Part shown: positions 42,266 to 51,803 of the stretch, piece by piece | Layout of the letters: every line of letters begins with the position of its first letter | How positions within the stretch are numbered: position 1 is the stretch's first letter | NCBI RefSeq assembly: GCF_009806985.1 | Contig: NZ_WUAX01000005.1 | Span: 271,373-335,372, forward strand | Length of the DNA stretch: 64,000 bases | Direction: 5' to 3' | DNA from: Halorubrum sp. JWXQ-INN 858 | Lineage (GTDB): Archaea > Halobacteriota > Halobacteria > Halobacteriales > Haloferacaceae | Translations under genes and position numbers: made by a program | The notes under the pieces: model-generated | Database searches by the model: none | What the model saw: only the letters and a program-made list of their open reading frames with translations | Told to the model about the DNA's origin: nothing

Positions 42266-42622
42266 ATGACGAAACAGCCACGCAAACAACGAAAGCAGTC
42301 GGGGACCGCGCCGCTCCACCAGCGGCAGAACCAGGTCCGAGCCACGCTCACGGACGAACTCCGCGAGGAGTACGGCCGTCGGAACGTCCGCGTCAACGCG
42401 GGCGACACCGTCGAGGTGCTCCGCGGCGACCACGCCGGAACGGAAGGCGAAGTCGTCGCCGTGGACCTCTCCTCGGAGCGTATCACGGTCGAGGACGTCA
42501 CCGTCGAGAAGGCGGACGGGGAGGAGGTTCCCCGGCCGCTCCCGGCGAGTAACGTCCGCGTGACCGATCTGGACCTCGAAGACGAGCGCCGCGAGGCGCG
42601 GCTCCAGGAGGACAACGAATGA
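42266..42622 (+). CDS. rpl24: 50S ribosomal protein L24
   Basis: uL24, 118 residues, an assembly initiator. The KOW motif is [20 protein letters not shown] (~55-74). The basic N-terminus [20 protein letters not shown] contacts rRNA. It overlaps S4e by four bases. Confidence 0.97.
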   Translation: MTKQPRKQRKQSGTAPLHQRQNQVRATLTDELREEYGRRNVRVNAGDTVEVLRGDHAGTEGEVVAVDLSSERITVEDVTVEKADGEEVPRPLPASNVRVTDLDLEDERREARLQEDNE

Positions 42623-43350
42623 CGCGACATCAGAAACGACTGGCAGTACCGAAGTCCTGGCCGGTCGAGCGAAAGACGGCCACCTTCACCGTGAAGGCCG
42701 GAGCCGGCCCGCACGGCGAGGCCGGCGTGCCGTTGGTCGTCCTGCTGCGGGACGTGCTCGGCTACGTCGACTCGAAGAAGGAAGCGCGCTACGCGCTGAA
42801 CAACGACTCGATCCTCGTGAACGGCGACGCGATCTCGGACGAGCAGCGTCCGATCGGGATGTTCGACATCCTGGCGTTCCCCGAGCGCGGGGAGTTCTTC
42901 CGCGTCTTCCCCGACGAGGGCGGTCGGCTCACGCTGACGCCCATCGACGAGGACGCCGCGGACGGTCGACTCGGCAAGGTCATGAACAAGTCCGTCGTTC
43001 CCGGCGGGGAGGTCCAGCTGACGCTCCACGACGGGACGAACGTCCGCGTCGACGCCGACACGGACTACGACACGAAGGACTCGCTCGTCATCGACAACGA
43101 GTCGAAGGAGATCGTCGCCCACTTCGAGTACGAGGAGGGCGCGCTCGTCACCGCCGTCGCCGGCCAGCACGCCGGTCGCATCGGCGTGATCGACGAGATC
43201 GACGTCACCCTCGGCTCGGGCGCGAACAGCGTCGTCGTTGCCGACGGCGACGACGCCTACGAGACCGTCGAGGAGTACGTCGTCGTCATCGACGAGAACT
43301 TCACCGACGACTCGGACGACGCCGACGAGGCGGGTGATTCGGATGAGTGA
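42619..43350 (+). CDS. rps4e: 30S ribosomal protein S4e
   Basis: eS4, 243 residues, absent from bacteria. It opens [20 protein letters not shown], has an S4-like RNA-binding segment ([20 protein letters not shown]) and a KOW segment near [20 protein letters not shown]. The end is acidic and its last eight bases overlap L5. Confidence 0.97.
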   Translation: MTRHQKRLAVPKSWPVERKTATFTVKAGAGPHGEAGVPLVVLLRDVLGYVDSKKEARYALNNDSILVNGDAISDEQRPIGMFDILAFPERGEFFRVFPDEGGRLTLTPIDEDAADGRLGKVMNKSVVPGGEVQLTLHDGTNVRVDADTDYDTKDSLVIDNESKEIVAHFEYEEGALVTAVAGQHAGRIGVIDEIDVTLGSGANSVVVADGDDAYETVEEYVVVIDENFTDDSDDADEAGDSDE

Positions 43351-43867
43351 ATCCGAGAGCGCGAGCCACGAGATGCGCGAGCCGTCCATCGAGAAGGTCG
43401 TCGTCCACATGGGCGTCGGCCAGGGCGGTGAGCCGCTCGCGGACGCCGAGGAGATCATCGAAGCGGTCACCGGACAGCAGTCCGTCCGGACGACCGCGAA
43501 GCGAACGATCGCCGAGTTCGGGATCCGCAAGGGCGACCCGATCGGCGTCAAGGTAACGATCCGCGGGGAGGACGCACACGAGTTCCTCCGAACCGCCTTC
43601 GAACTGGTCGAGATCTCCGAGCGCCAGTTCGACGACACGGGGAACCTGAGCTTCGGGGTCGACGACCACACCGACTTCCCGAGCCAGGAGTACGACCCGA
43701 ACATCGGCATCTACGGGCTCGACGTGACGATGGCGATCGTCCGGCCGGGGTACCGCGTCGCCAAGCGCGACAAGGGCACCCAGTCGATCCCGGCGAGCCA
43801 CCGGATGACGGTCGAGGACGCGGCCGCGTTCCTCGAAGCGAACTTCGACGTGGAGGTAACGGAATGA
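43343..43867 (+). CDS. rpl5: 50S ribosomal protein L5
   Basis: uL5, 174 residues, part of the 5S r[23 protein letters not shown] and [20 protein letters not shown] are signatures; [20 protein letters not shown] closes the core. ATG 43343 lies inside the S4e end; the stop overlaps the S14 start by four bases. Confidence 0.97.
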   Translation: MSESESASHEMREPSIEKVVVHMGVGQGGEPLADAEEIIEAVTGQQSVRTTAKRTIAEFGIRKGDPIGVKVTIRGEDAHEFLRTAFELVEISERQFDDTGNLSFGVDDHTDFPSQEYDPNIGIYGLDVTMAIVRPGYRVAKRDKGTQSIPASHRMTVEDAAAFLEANFDVEVTE

Positions 43868-44037
43868 GCGAAGCAAACGAAGAGACGGGCGAACACGCCG
43901 CGAAACGCACCGGCCAGCAGAACGAGTGCCGGCGCTGTGAGCGCAAGCAGGGGCTCGTCGGGAAGTACGACATCAACCTCTGCCGACAGTGTTTCCGCGA
44001 GGTCGCTCGAGACATGGGATTCGAAAAGTACAGCTAA
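43864..44037 (+). CDS. rps14: 30S ribosomal protein S14, zinc form
   Basis: uS14, only 57 residues, so easily missed. CRRC and CRQC (C22, C25, C40, C43) hold one zinc ion in the short C+ form of the protein. [20 protein letters not shown] is typical, and it ends [11 protein letters not shown] 43864 overlaps the L5 stop by four bases; S8 starts two bases after its TAA. Confidence 0.97.
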   Translation: MSEANEETGEHAAKRTGQQNECRRCERKQGLVGKYDINLCRQCFREVARDMGFEKYS

Positions 44038-44039
44038 TC

Positions 44040-44432
44040 ATGGCAGGAAACGACCCCTTCGCCAACGCGCTCGCCGGCATGGACAATGCCGAGGGCGTTG
44101 GCCACCTGTCGTTTACGGTAGAGCCCGCCTCCAACATCATCGGCTCCGTCCTCGAGGTCTTCTACGACCGCGGGTACGTCGACGGCTTCGAGTTCGTCGA
44201 CGACGGGAAAGCCGGGAGATTCGAGGTCGAACTGAAAGGCGCGATCAACGAATGTGGCGCCGTCAAGCCCCGCTACTCGGTGGGCGCTGACGAGTTCGAG
44301 AAATGGGAGAAGCGATACCTCCCCGCCCGTGACTACGGGACGCTCGTCGTCACGACCAGCCACGGCGTCATGAGCCACTACGAGGCCCGCGAGGAGGGCA
44401 TCGGTGGCCAGGTGATCGCATACGTCTACTAA
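44040..44432 (+). CDS. rps8: 30S ribosomal protein S8
   Basis: uS8, 130 residues, a primary 16S rRNA binder. The N-terminal [20 protein letters not shown] and C-terminal [20 protein letters not shown] match archaeal S8. One base separates it from L6. Confidence 0.97.
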   Translation: MAGNDPFANALAGMDNAEGVGHLSFTVEPASNIIGSVLEVFYDRGYVDGFEFVDDGKAGRFEVELKGAINECGAVKPRYSVGADEFEKWEKRYLPARDYGTLVVTTSHGVMSHYEAREEGIGGQVIAYVY

Positions 44433-44433
44433 T

Positions 44434-44967
44434 ATGAACAGAGTCGAAATCGAGATCCCGGACGACGTCTCCGCCACGATCGACCACCTCGACATCGTCG
44501 TCGAGGGTCCCAACGGGAGCGTCACGCGACGCCTCTGGTACCCCGACGTCGACGTCACGGTCGAGGACGGCGCGGTCGTCATCGAGTCCGCGAACGAGGA
44601 CGCGAAGACGAACGCGACGATCGGAACGTTCGAGAGCCACGTCGCCAACATACTCCACGGCGTCACCGAGGGATGGGAGTACACGATGGAAGTGTACTAC
44701 GCCCACTTCCCGATGCAGGTGACCGTGGAGGGCGACGAGGTCGTCATCGAGAACTTCCTCGGGGAGAAGGCCGCGCGCCGCACCCCGATCCGGGGAGACA
44801 CAGAGGTACAGGTAGACGGTGAGACGGTGACGCTGACGGGCTCCGACAAGGAGGCCGTCGGCCAGACCGCCGCCGACATCGAACAGCTGACGAAGGTGAC
44901 CGACAAGGACACGCGCGTCTTCCAGGACGGCGTGTACATCGTCGAGAAGCCCACCGGAGGTGCCTAA
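44434..44967 (+). CDS. rpl6: 50S ribosomal protein L6
   Basis: uL6, 177 residues, near the factor-binding site. Two repeated alpha/beta domains; MNRVEIEIPDDVSATIDHLD starts the first, and VEGDEVVIENFLGEKAARRT the second. ITKVTDKD-type signature appears as LTKVTDKDTRVFQDGVYIVE near the end. Confidence 0.97.
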   Translation: MNRVEIEIPDDVSATIDHLDIVVEGPNGSVTRRLWYPDVDVTVEDGAVVIESANEDAKTNATIGTFESHVANILHGVTEGWEYTMEVYYAHFPMQVTVEGDEVVIENFLGEKAARRTPIRGDTEVQVDGETVTLTGSDKEAVGQTAADIEQLTKVTDKDTRVFQDGVYIVEKPTGGA

Positions 44968-44970
44968 CCC

Positions 44971-45681
44971 ATGGCCGAAGAACTCGAAGACATCAGCGGC
45001 GTCGGTCCATCGAAGGCGGACGCCCTTCGTGCGGCCGGCTACGAGACGGTCGAGGACGTGAAGGCCGCCTCTCAGTCGGAGCTCTCGGAGGTCGACGGCG
45101 TCGGGAACGCGCTCGCTGCGCGTATCAAAGCCGACGTCGGCGGTCTGGAGGTCGACGAGGAGGCGGACGCGGAGATCGAAGACGAGACGGACGAGGAGGA
45201 GGAGGCCGACGAGGCCGACGCCGACGAGGACGTCGAGACCGAGCTTCGACCCCGCGGTCACGCCGACAAGACGCCGGCGCTGGACGACGGAACCGCTCGC
45301 GCGCTCGCACAGAAGCACCGCGAGGGGAAACCGCAGTTCAACCGGCAGGACTACCACAAGAAGAAGCGCATCCCGACGTCGTGGCGGAAGCCGCGCGGCG
45401 GGCTGTCGAAGCAGCGCCGCCGTATGAAGGGCAAGGGCCCCGTCGTCGAGGCGGGCTTCCGCTCGCCGACGGCGTCGCGTGACCTGCACCCGAGCGGCTT
45501 CGAGGAGGTCCACGTGCACAACACGGACGACCTCGAGGGCGTCGACGGCGACGCGCAGGCGGTCCGCATCGCGGGCTCCGTCGGCGCGCGCAAGCGCGAA
45601 CTGATCGAGGACGAGGCGGAGGAGCGCGAGATCCGCGTGCTGAACCCGACCTACGTCGAAGTGGAGGTCGACGATGAGTGA
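44971..45681 (+). CDS. rpl32e: 50S ribosomal protein L32e with helix-hairpin-helix extension
   Basis: eL32, 236 residues, much longer than most archaeal forms. The first ~55 residues form a helix-hairpin-helix unit ([20 protein letters not shown], then [12 protein letters not shown]), followed by an acidic linker (~60-90). The L32e core starts near residue 110 with [20 protein letters not shown] and [20 protein letters not shown]. The extension is known in haloarchaeal L32e. Its end overlaps the L19e start by eight bases. Confidence 0.96.
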   Translation: MAEELEDISGVGPSKADALRAAGYETVEDVKAASQSELSEVDGVGNALAARIKADVGGLEVDEEADAEIEDETDEEEEADEADADEDVETELRPRGHADKTPALDDGTARALAQKHREGKPQFNRQDYHKKKRIPTSWRKPRGGLSKQRRRMKGKGPVVEAGFRSPTASRDLHPSGFEEVHVHNTDDLEGVDGDAQAVRIAGSVGARKRELIEDEAEEREIRVLNPTYVEVEVDDE

Positions 45682-46135
45682 TCTGAAAGCCCAGAAGCGG
45701 CTCGCCGCTGACGAACTCGACGTCGGGAAGGGCCGCGTGTGGCTCGACCCCGAGGCCGAAGCGGAGATCGAGGACGCGATCACCCGAGAGGACGTCCGCG
45801 AGCTCATCGACCAGGGGACGATCCGCGCGAAGGACGCGAAGACGAACTCCCGCGGTCGTGCCCGCGAGCGCGCCGAGAAGCGCTCGTACGGTCACAAGAG
45901 CGGGGCCGGCACCCGGAAGGGGAAAGCCGGCGCGCGACAGAACACGAAGGACGACTGGAAGGCGCGGATCCGCGCACAGCGGGCCCGTCTGAAGGAGCTC
46001 AGAGACGAGCAGGACGTGCTCGACTCGTCGGAGTACCGCGAGCTGTACAACAAGGCGAGCGGTGGCGAGTTCGACGACGTCGCCCGTCTCGAGGCGTACA
46101 TCCGGACGCAGTACGGATACGAGGTGACGAACTAA
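45674..46135 (+). CDS. rpl19e: 50S ribosomal protein L19e
   Basis: eL19, 153 residues, a long helical rRNA-binding protein. [20 protein letters not shown] and KSYGHKSG-like [20 protein letters not shown] match the family (here [19 protein letters not shown]). It overlaps L32e by eight bases and shares one base with L18. Confidence 0.97.
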   Translation: MSDLKAQKRLAADELDVGKGRVWLDPEAEAEIEDAITREDVRELIDQGTIRAKDAKTNSRGRARERAEKRSYGHKSGAGTRKGKAGARQNTKDDWKARIRAQRARLKELRDEQDVLDSSEYRELYNKASGGEFDDVARLEAYIRTQYGYEVTN

Positions 46136-46692
46136 TGGCGACAGGACCACGATACAAAGTGCCGATGCGTCGCCGCCGCGAGGTCCGGACCGACTACCAC
46201 CAGAGGTTGCGCCTGCTGAAATCGGGCAAGCCTCGCCTGGTCGCCCGGGTGAGCAACGCTCACGTCAGGGCGCAGCTGGTCACTCCCGGACCCAACGGCG
46301 ACGAGACCCACGCGGCCGCCTCCAGCGAGGAGCTCGGCGAGTACGGCTGGGAAGCCCCGACGGGCAACCTCCCCAGCGCGTACCTCACCGGGTACCTCGC
46401 GGGCGCTCGCGCCGTCGACGCCGGCCTCGACGAGGCCGTCCTCGACATCGGGCTCAACACGGCGACGCCCGGCAACAAGACGTTCGCAGTACAGGAAGGA
46501 GCGATCGACGCGGGCCTCGAGATCCCCCACAACGACAGCGTGTTGGCCGACTGGTCGCGCACCCGTGGCGAGCACATCGCCGCGTACGCCGAGCAGCTCG
46601 ACGAGCCGCTGTACGCCGGGGACCTCGACGCCAGCGACCTACCCGAGCACTTCGACGACGTGCTCACGAGGATCCAGGAGGACCATGAGTAG
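46135..46692 (+). CDS. rpl18: 50S ribosomal protein L18
   Basis: uL18, 185 residues, binding 5S rRNA. The start [20 protein letters not shown] and [20 protein letters not shown] are archaeal signatures. The ATG shares a base with the L19e stop, and its end overlaps S5 by eight bases. Confidence 0.97.
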   Translation: MATGPRYKVPMRRRREVRTDYHQRLRLLKSGKPRLVARVSNAHVRAQLVTPGPNGDETHAAASSEELGEYGWEAPTGNLPSAYLTGYLAGARAVDAGLDEAVLDIGLNTATPGNKTFAVQEGAIDAGLEIPHNDSVLADWSRTRGEHIAAYAEQLDEPLYAGDLDASDLPEHFDDVLTRIQEDHE

Positions 46693-47332
46693 ATACGACG
46701 ACGGCTGGGAGCCGCGGACGCGACTCGGCCGCAAAGTACAGGACGGCGACATCACGTCGATGGAACAGGCGCTCGACTCCGGCCTCCCGCTGAAGGAGGA
46801 GGAGATCGTCGACCAGCTCCTGCCGGGGCTCGAGGACGAAGTGCTGGACATCAACATGGTCCAGCGCATGACCGACTCCGGCCGCCGTGTGAAGTTCCGC
46901 TGTGTGGTCGCCGTGGGCAACCGCGACGGCTACCTCGGCTTCGCACAGGCGCGGGACGACCAGGTCGGCGGCGCGATCCAGAAGGCGATCGGCGTCGCGA
47001 AGCTGAACATCATCAGAGTCGACCGTGGCTCGGGGTCCTGGGAGGACCAGCCCGGCGGAACCAACTCGCTGACGCGCAAGGCGACCGGCAAGGCCGGCTC
47101 CGTTACGGTCGAGATCAAGCCCGCCCCGCAGGGGCTCGGGCTGGCGGCCGCGGAGACCGTCCGGAACATCCTCGAACTCGCCGGCGTCGAGGACGCCTGG
47201 ACGAACTCCGACGGCAACACGCGGACGACGGTGAACCTCGGCAAGGCGACGTTCAACGCGCTGGAGAACGCCGCGCAGTCGCGGACGCCACAGTACGCGC
47301 GTGAGGTCCACTACGACGAGGTGAGCGAGTGA
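46685..47332 (+). CDS. rps5: 30S ribosomal protein S5
   Basis: uS5, 215 residues, at the decoding site. The double-stranded RNA-binding domain includes [20 protein letters not shown], and the second domain has [20 protein letters not shown] and [20 protein letters not shown]. It shares one base with L30. Confidence 0.98.
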   Translation: MSRYDDGWEPRTRLGRKVQDGDITSMEQALDSGLPLKEEEIVDQLLPGLEDEVLDINMVQRMTDSGRRVKFRCVVAVGNRDGYLGFAQARDDQVGGAIQKAIGVAKLNIIRVDRGSGSWEDQPGGTNSLTRKATGKAGSVTVEIKPAPQGLGLAAAETVRNILELAGVEDAWTNSDGNTRTTVNLGKATFNALENAAQSRTPQYAREVHYDEVSE

Positions 47333-47796
47333 TGCAGGCTATCGTTCAACTCCGCGGCGAGGTCAACGTGAACTACGGCGTGAAGGACACGCTCGACATG
47401 CTGAACGTCGGCCGCGTCAACCACGCGACGCTCGTCCCCGAGACGGACTCGTACCGCGGGATGATCACCAAGGTGAACGACCTCGTCGCGTTCGGCGAGC
47501 CGAGCGCCGAGGCGGTCGCGGCCACGATCGCGCGGCGCGGCGAGCCCCTCGAGGGCTCCGACGACGTCGACGACGAGTGGATCGCGGACAACACCGACTA
47601 CGACGACCTCGAGGCGCTGGCGGAGGCGCTCGTCGCCGAGGAGACGACGCTGCGCGAGCAGGGTCTCTCCCCGACCCTGCGGCTTCACGCGCCTCGAGGC
47701 GGTCACGACGGCATCAAACACCCCACCGTCGAGGGTGGCGAACTCGGCCGACACACGACCGAGGAGATCGACGACCTGCTGGAGGCAATGCGATGA
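47332..47796 (+). CDS. rpl30: 50S ribosomal protein L30
   Basis: uL30, 154 residues, the longer archaeal form. QAIVQLRGEVNVNYGVKDTL opens it; LRLHAPRGGHDGIKHPTVEG near the end is archaeal/eukaryotic. The ATG at 47332 follows an in-frame GTG that is probably not used. The stop overlaps L15 by four bases. Confidence 0.97.
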   Translation: MQAIVQLRGEVNVNYGVKDTLDMLNVGRVNHATLVPETDSYRGMITKVNDLVAFGEPSAEAVAATIARRGEPLEGSDDVDDEWIADNTDYDDLEALAEALVAEETTLREQGLSPTLRLHAPRGGHDGIKHPTVEGGELGRHTTEEIDDLLEAMR

Positions 47797-48287
47797 GCAA
47801 GAAACGTCGACAGCGCGGCTCCCGAACGCACGGCGGCGGTACGCACAAGAACCGGCGCGGTGCCGGTCACCGCGGCGGTCGCGGCGCGGCGGGCCGCTCG
47901 AAACACGAGTTCCACAACTACGGACCGCTCGGCAAGCACGGCTTCAAACGGCCGGAGGCGTCCAAGGCGGACGTCCTCGAGGTCACGGTCCAGAAGCTCG
48001 ACGAGGACGCGGCGCTGTACGCCGCTGACGGCCTCGCCGAGGCGGACGGCGATGCGTACGTCATCGACGCACGCGACGTCGTCGACGGCGGCTACGACGC
48101 CGACGTCGTGAAGGTGCTCGGCGGCGGACAGGTCCGCCGCGAGCTCCGCGTCACCGCTGACGCGTTCACGGCCGGCGCGGTCGAGCTCATCGAGGAAGCG
48201 GGCGGCGAGGCGGCCCTCTCGGAGCGGGCCGAGGCCGCCGCGGACGAAACAGAAGACACTTCAGACGACGAGGCTGACGAGGCGTAA
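47793..48287 (+). CDS. rpl15: 50S ribosomal protein L15
   Basis: uL15, 164 residues. The glycine- and arginine-rich N-terminus (KKRRQRGSRTHGGGTHKNRR, GRGAAGRSKHEFHNYGPLGK) penetrates rRNA, and VTVQKLDEDAALYAADGLAE starts the globular part. The end is acidic. SecY follows after two bases, so both are likely on one message. Confidence 0.97.
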   Translation: MSKKRRQRGSRTHGGGTHKNRRGAGHRGGRGAAGRSKHEFHNYGPLGKHGFKRPEASKADVLEVTVQKLDEDAALYAADGLAEADGDAYVIDARDVVDGGYDADVVKVLGGGQVRRELRVTADAFTAGAVELIEEAGGEAALSERAEAAADETEDTSDDEADEA

Positions 48288-48289
48288 TC

Positions 48290-49765
48290 ATGAGCTGGAA
48301 GGAGGTCGCCGAACCGGTGCTCACGCGGATGCCCGTCGTGGAGCGACCCTCGGGTCACGTCCCGTTCAAGCGAAAGCTCGCGTGGACGGCCGGGATCCTG
48401 GTCGTCTACTTCTTCCTCACCAACATCAACCCGTTCGGGTTGCTGGCCGGTGGGGGGACGGACTTCTTCGGGCAGTTCCGGTCGGTGCTCGCCGGCGAGC
48501 ACGGGTCGCTGCTGCAGGTCGGCATCGGGCCGATCGTGACGGCGTCCATCGTGCTGCAGCTACTCGGCGGGGCGAACCTGCTCGGACTCGACACGAACGA
48601 CCCGCGTGACCAGGTCCTTTATCAGGGCCTCCAGAAGCTGCTGGTGATCATCGTGACCGCGCTGACGGCGGCCCCGATGGTGTTCACTGGCGAGTTCCTT
48701 CCGTCCGACCCGGCCGTCGCGGCCGCGCTCGGGATCGGCGAGTTCGGCGTCGAACTGCTGATCTTCGTGCAGGTGTTCATCGGCGGCGTCCTCATCCTGT
48801 TCATGGACGAGATCGTGAGCAAGTGGGGCGTCGGGTCCGGCGTCGGGCTGTTCATCATCGCCGCGGTGAGCCAGCAGATCGTCGGCGGGTTCTTCAGCTT
48901 CTCGGCGCTCGGCGAGACGGGCTTTTTCGCGAGCTGGTTCGGGATCATCACCGGCCAGGTCCCGCTCGAATCGCCGCTCACGCCCACCGGGCTCGAACAG
49001 CTGCTGTTCGCGCCGGGCAACGTGCTCGCGCTGTTCACGACGCTGTTCATCTTCGGGATCGTCGTGTACGCGGAGTCGGTCCGCGTCGAGATACCGCTCT
49101 CACACGCCCGTGTGAAGGGGGCTCGCGGTCGGTTCCCGGTGAAGCTCATCTACGCGTCGGTCCTACCGATGATCCTCGTTCGCGCGCTGCAGGCGAACAT
49201 CCAGTTCTTCGGGCAGATCCTCTCCTCGCAGTGGGCGGGGATGCCCGAGTGGCTGGGGGTGTACGGTGACCAGGGCCAGCCGGTGTCCGGGTTCTTCTAC
49301 TACGTGAACCCGATCCAACAGCCCACCGAGTGGATGTGGTTCCTCGGCGAGATCCCGGCGACCGTCGAGCCGTGGATGATCGTGACCCGGATCGTCGTCG
49401 ACCTGACGTTCATGGTGATCGGCGGCGCGATCTTCGCGATCTTCTGGGTCGAAACGACCGGGATGGGTCCGGAGGCGACCGCCAAGCAGATCCAGAACTC
49501 CGGGATGCAGATCCCCGGGTTCCGGCGGAACCCCCAGGTCGTCGAGAAGGTCATGGAGCGTTACATCCCGCAGGTGACCGTCATCGGCGGGGCGCTCGTC
49601 GGCCTGCTCGCGGTCATGGCGAACATGCTGGGCACGATCGGCCAGGTCTCCGGTACGGGTCTGCTGCTTGCGGTCTCCATCACGTACAAACTGTACGAGG
49701 AGATCGCCGAGGAGCAGCTCATGGAGATGCACCCGATGATGCGCCAGATGTTCGGGAACGACTAA
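48290..49765 (+). CDS. secY: Preprotein translocase subunit SecY
   Basis: Central channel of the Sec translocon, 491 residues with ten transmembrane helices. KRKLAWTAGILVVYFFLTNI is TM1; the plug follows around PFGLLAGGGTDFFGQFRSVL. SKWGVGSGVGLFIIAAVSQQ and RVEIPLSHARVKGARGRFPV (cytoplasmic loop contacting the ribosome) are typical. It closes the ribosomal cluster. Adenylate kinase, often next in other euryarchaea, is not seen here. An 8-bp hairpin lies 8 bases after the stop. Confidence 0.98.
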   Translation: MSWKEVAEPVLTRMPVVERPSGHVPFKRKLAWTAGILVVYFFLTNINPFGLLAGGGTDFFGQFRSVLAGEHGSLLQVGIGPIVTASIVLQLLGGANLLGLDTNDPRDQVLYQGLQKLLVIIVTALTAAPMVFTGEFLPSDPAVAAALGIGEFGVELLIFVQVFIGGVLILFMDEIVSKWGVGSGVGLFIIAAVSQQIVGGFFSFSALGETGFFASWFGIITGQVPLESPLTPTGLEQLLFAPGNVLALFTTLFIFGIVVYAESVRVEIPLSHARVKGARGRFPVKLIYASVLPMILVRALQANIQFFGQILSSQWAGMPEWLGVYGDQGQPVSGFFYYVNPIQQPTEWMWFLGEIPATVEPWMIVTRIVVDLTFMVIGGAIFAIFWVETTGMGPEATAKQIQNSGMQIPGFRRNPQVVEKVMERYIPQVTVIGGALVGLLAVMANMLGTIGQVSGTGLLLAVSITYKLYEEIAEEQLMEMHPMMRQMFGND

Positions 49766-49773
49766 TAGCCACG

Positions 49774-49797
49774 CTAGAACGTAACCGAGCGTTCTAG
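49774..49797 (+). terminator. Hairpin after secY
   Basis: CTAGAACG-TAACCGAG-CGTTCTAG forms a perfect 8-bp stem with an 8-base loop, eight bases past the secY stop, followed by moderately T-rich sequence (ACGTTCTTACG). It could mark the 3' end or a processing site of the ribosomal transcript. Archaeal termination depends more on T-runs, so the role is uncertain. Confidence 0.4.
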
Positions 49798-49958
49798 ACG
49801 TTCTTACGCGACCGTTATTGAGGCCCCTTGGTCGGTTCTGTGACCGATTCGATGATACGCAGCGGGTGCCGAGCCTCTCTCGCCTTCGTGACGTTTGATA
49901 GCCCCCGTACGCGTACTCCGTAATATCCCGGAGCTCGAAGCTCACCGAACGCGGGTGA

Positions 49959-49996
49959 CCTCGCCGGTCCGGGGCAACCTCGCCGGTCCGGGGCGA
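49959..49996. repeat. Two 19-bp direct repeats at the mutL 3' end
   Basis: CCTCGCCGGTCCGGGGCAA (49959-49977) and CCTCGCCGGTCCGGGGCGA (49978-49996) are adjacent, followed by a degraded third copy that contains the mutL stop at 49998. This is another example of a repeated gene end. Confidence 0.85.
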
Positions 49997-49997
49997 C

Positions 49998-51803
49998 TCA
50001 CCGGTCGCGACCGAACCCCGCGGCGAACGTCGCCTCCGACACCGACAGCGTCGTCGGCCGGCCGTGTGGGCACGCGAACGGTCGTTCGCACTCGCCGAGC
50101 CGGTCCAACAGGGCCCGCCGCTCCGCCGCGGTCAGCTCGTCGACGTCCCCTCGCTTCAGCGACGGGTGACACGCGAGGTCCGCGAGCAACGTCTCCCGGG
50201 CATCCCGTGACGACCCGCCCGCCGAAAGCGACGCGAGCGCGTCCCGGAACGCGTCCGCATCGGCGACGCGTCCGAACGGTGCGGGGACACCGCGAAGTCG
50301 AACCGTCCCACCGCCGAACGGCTCCGTCGCGAAGCCGAGCGTCGCCAACGCCTCCGCGTGCGCGTCGGCCGCCGCGGCCTCCGCGGCCGACAGCGACAGC
50401 GTCGCCGGCGGGTCGAGGTCGGCGGTCCGGACGGGGTCGCCGTCGAACGCCCGACGGAGCCGCTCGTAGTTCACCCGCTCGTGTGCGGCGTGGGCGTCGA
50501 CGACGAGGAGCTCGTCGCCGGACTCGAACAGCAGGTAGAGGTCACGGAACGACCCGAGGGGGGTCACGTCCGCGAACACCGCCCCTCGTGAGCCGTCCGG
50601 CTCGCCGACCGGCTCGAGCGCGGTTTCGAGGTCGGTGTCGACGGCCGCCCGTCGCCGGAGGTCGGCCCCGGTGAGCGCGTCCGCGACGGCCCCCTCGACC
50701 GCGTCGGCGACCGCCCCGCCGTCGTGGAGCCCGACCTCGCGTTTGGCCGGGTGGACGTTCGGATCGACCCGCTCGGGCGGGACCGAGACGTCGACGGCCG
50801 CCACGGGTTCGCGACCGTTCGGGAGCAACCGACCGTACCCCGCCCGAACCGCGGCCGCGAGCCGCTCGTTCCGCACCGGACGGCCGTTGACCGACGACCG
50901 AAGGTGGTCCCGGGACGCGCGGGTGACGGAGGGGTACGCGAGGACGCCCGTCACGTCGATCGGCCGCGTTCCGTCTCCGTCTCCGTCGTCGTCGACCTCG
51001 AGATCGACGGTCGCCGACAGCGTCGTCGACCGACCAGCCGTGTCACGGTCGTAGACGCCGAGGAGGGCGTCCGTCGGACCGGTGCCGGGCGTCGAGAGCG
51101 TTCGGGTCCCGTCGTGGTCGAGGGTGAACGCGACGTCCGGGTTCGCAAGCGCGTAGTTCCCCACGAGCGCGGAGACCCGGGCGAACTCCGTTTTCGGTCC
51201 GGCCAGCGACTCCCGGCGGGCGGGTCGCGTCGCGAACAGGTCGCGGACGACGACCGTCGTGCCGCGTCCCCGGCCGGCGTCGGCGACGTCGAGGTCGGCA
51301 CGACCGTCACTCCGTCGTTCGTCGGCGCCTCGGTGTCCGTCGGCGCCTCGTCGTTCGTTGACGTTTCGGTCCCCGCCCACGTCCGCCTCGGGGTCGGAGG
51401 CGTTCCCACCGAACCCCGGACCGGCCGTCACCCTGGTCCCGACCGCGCCGCCGTCGTTGGTCGTCAGCTCGAGGCGGGCGGCGTCGGCGATCGCCGCCAG
51501 CGCCTCCCCTCGAAAGCCCAGCGAGCCGACGCCGACCGGGTCCCCGCCGGGCGCGAGCTTGCTCGTCGCGTGGCGTTCGACCGCCAGCAGAGCGTCCGTG
51601 CGGTCCATTCCGCGCCCGTCGTCGTCGACTCGGATCCGCTCCGTGCCGTCGCCGTCGACCGCGACCGAGACCCGCGACGCGCCCGCGTCGAGCGCGTTGT
51701 CGACCAGCTCCGCGACGACGCGATCGGGGCACGTGATGACCTCTCCCGCCGCGATCCGGTCGACCGTCGCCCGGTCGAGCCGACGAACGCGTCCGTCAGT
51801 CAT
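49998..51803 (-). CDS. mutL: DNA mismatch repair protein MutL
   Basis: Matchmaker ATPase of mismatch repair, 601 residues. The GHKL ATPase has [14 protein letters not shown] (~31-44), DDGRGMD and [15 protein letters not shown] disordered insert (~135-175, [20 protein letters not shown] and [10 protein letters not shown] units) interrupts the N-terminal domain just before the [11 protein letters not shown] motif. The C-terminal dimerisation domain carries [12 protein letters not shown], the endonuclease DQHA-type metal motif with alanine for glutamine, plus [10 protein letters not shown] and CPHGRPT. It overlaps the mutS stop by eight bases, so both are co-translated. Mismatch repair seems dispensable for low mutation rates in a studied haloarchaeon. 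Confidence 0.95.
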   Translation of the reverse strand: MTDGRVRRLDRATVDRIAAGEVITCPDRVVAELVDNALDAGASRVSVAVDGDGTERIRVDDDGRGMDRTDALLAVERHATSKLAPGGDPVGVGSLGFRGEALAAIADAARLELTTNDGGAVGTRVTAGPGFGGNASDPEADVGGDRNVNERRGADGHRGADERRSDGRADLDVADAGRGRGTTVVVRDLFATRPARRESLAGPKTEFARVSALVGNYALANPDVAFTLDHDGTRTLSTPGTGPTDALLGVYDRDTAGRSTTLSATVDLEVDDDGDGDGTRPIDVTGVLAYPSVTRASRDHLRSSVNGRPVRNERLAAAVRAGYGRLLPNGREPVAAVDVSVPPERVDPNVHPAKREVGLHDGGAVADAVEGAVADALTGADLRRRAAVDTDLETALEPVGEPDGSRGAVFADVTPLGSFRDLYLLFESGDELLVVDAHAAHERVNYERLRRAFDGDPVRTADLDPPATLSLSAAEAAAADAHAEALATLGFATEPFGGGTVRLRGVPAPFGRVADADAFRDALASLSAGGSSRDARETLLADLACHPSLKRGDVDELTAAERRALLDRLGECERPFACPHGRPTTLSVSEATFAAGFGRDR

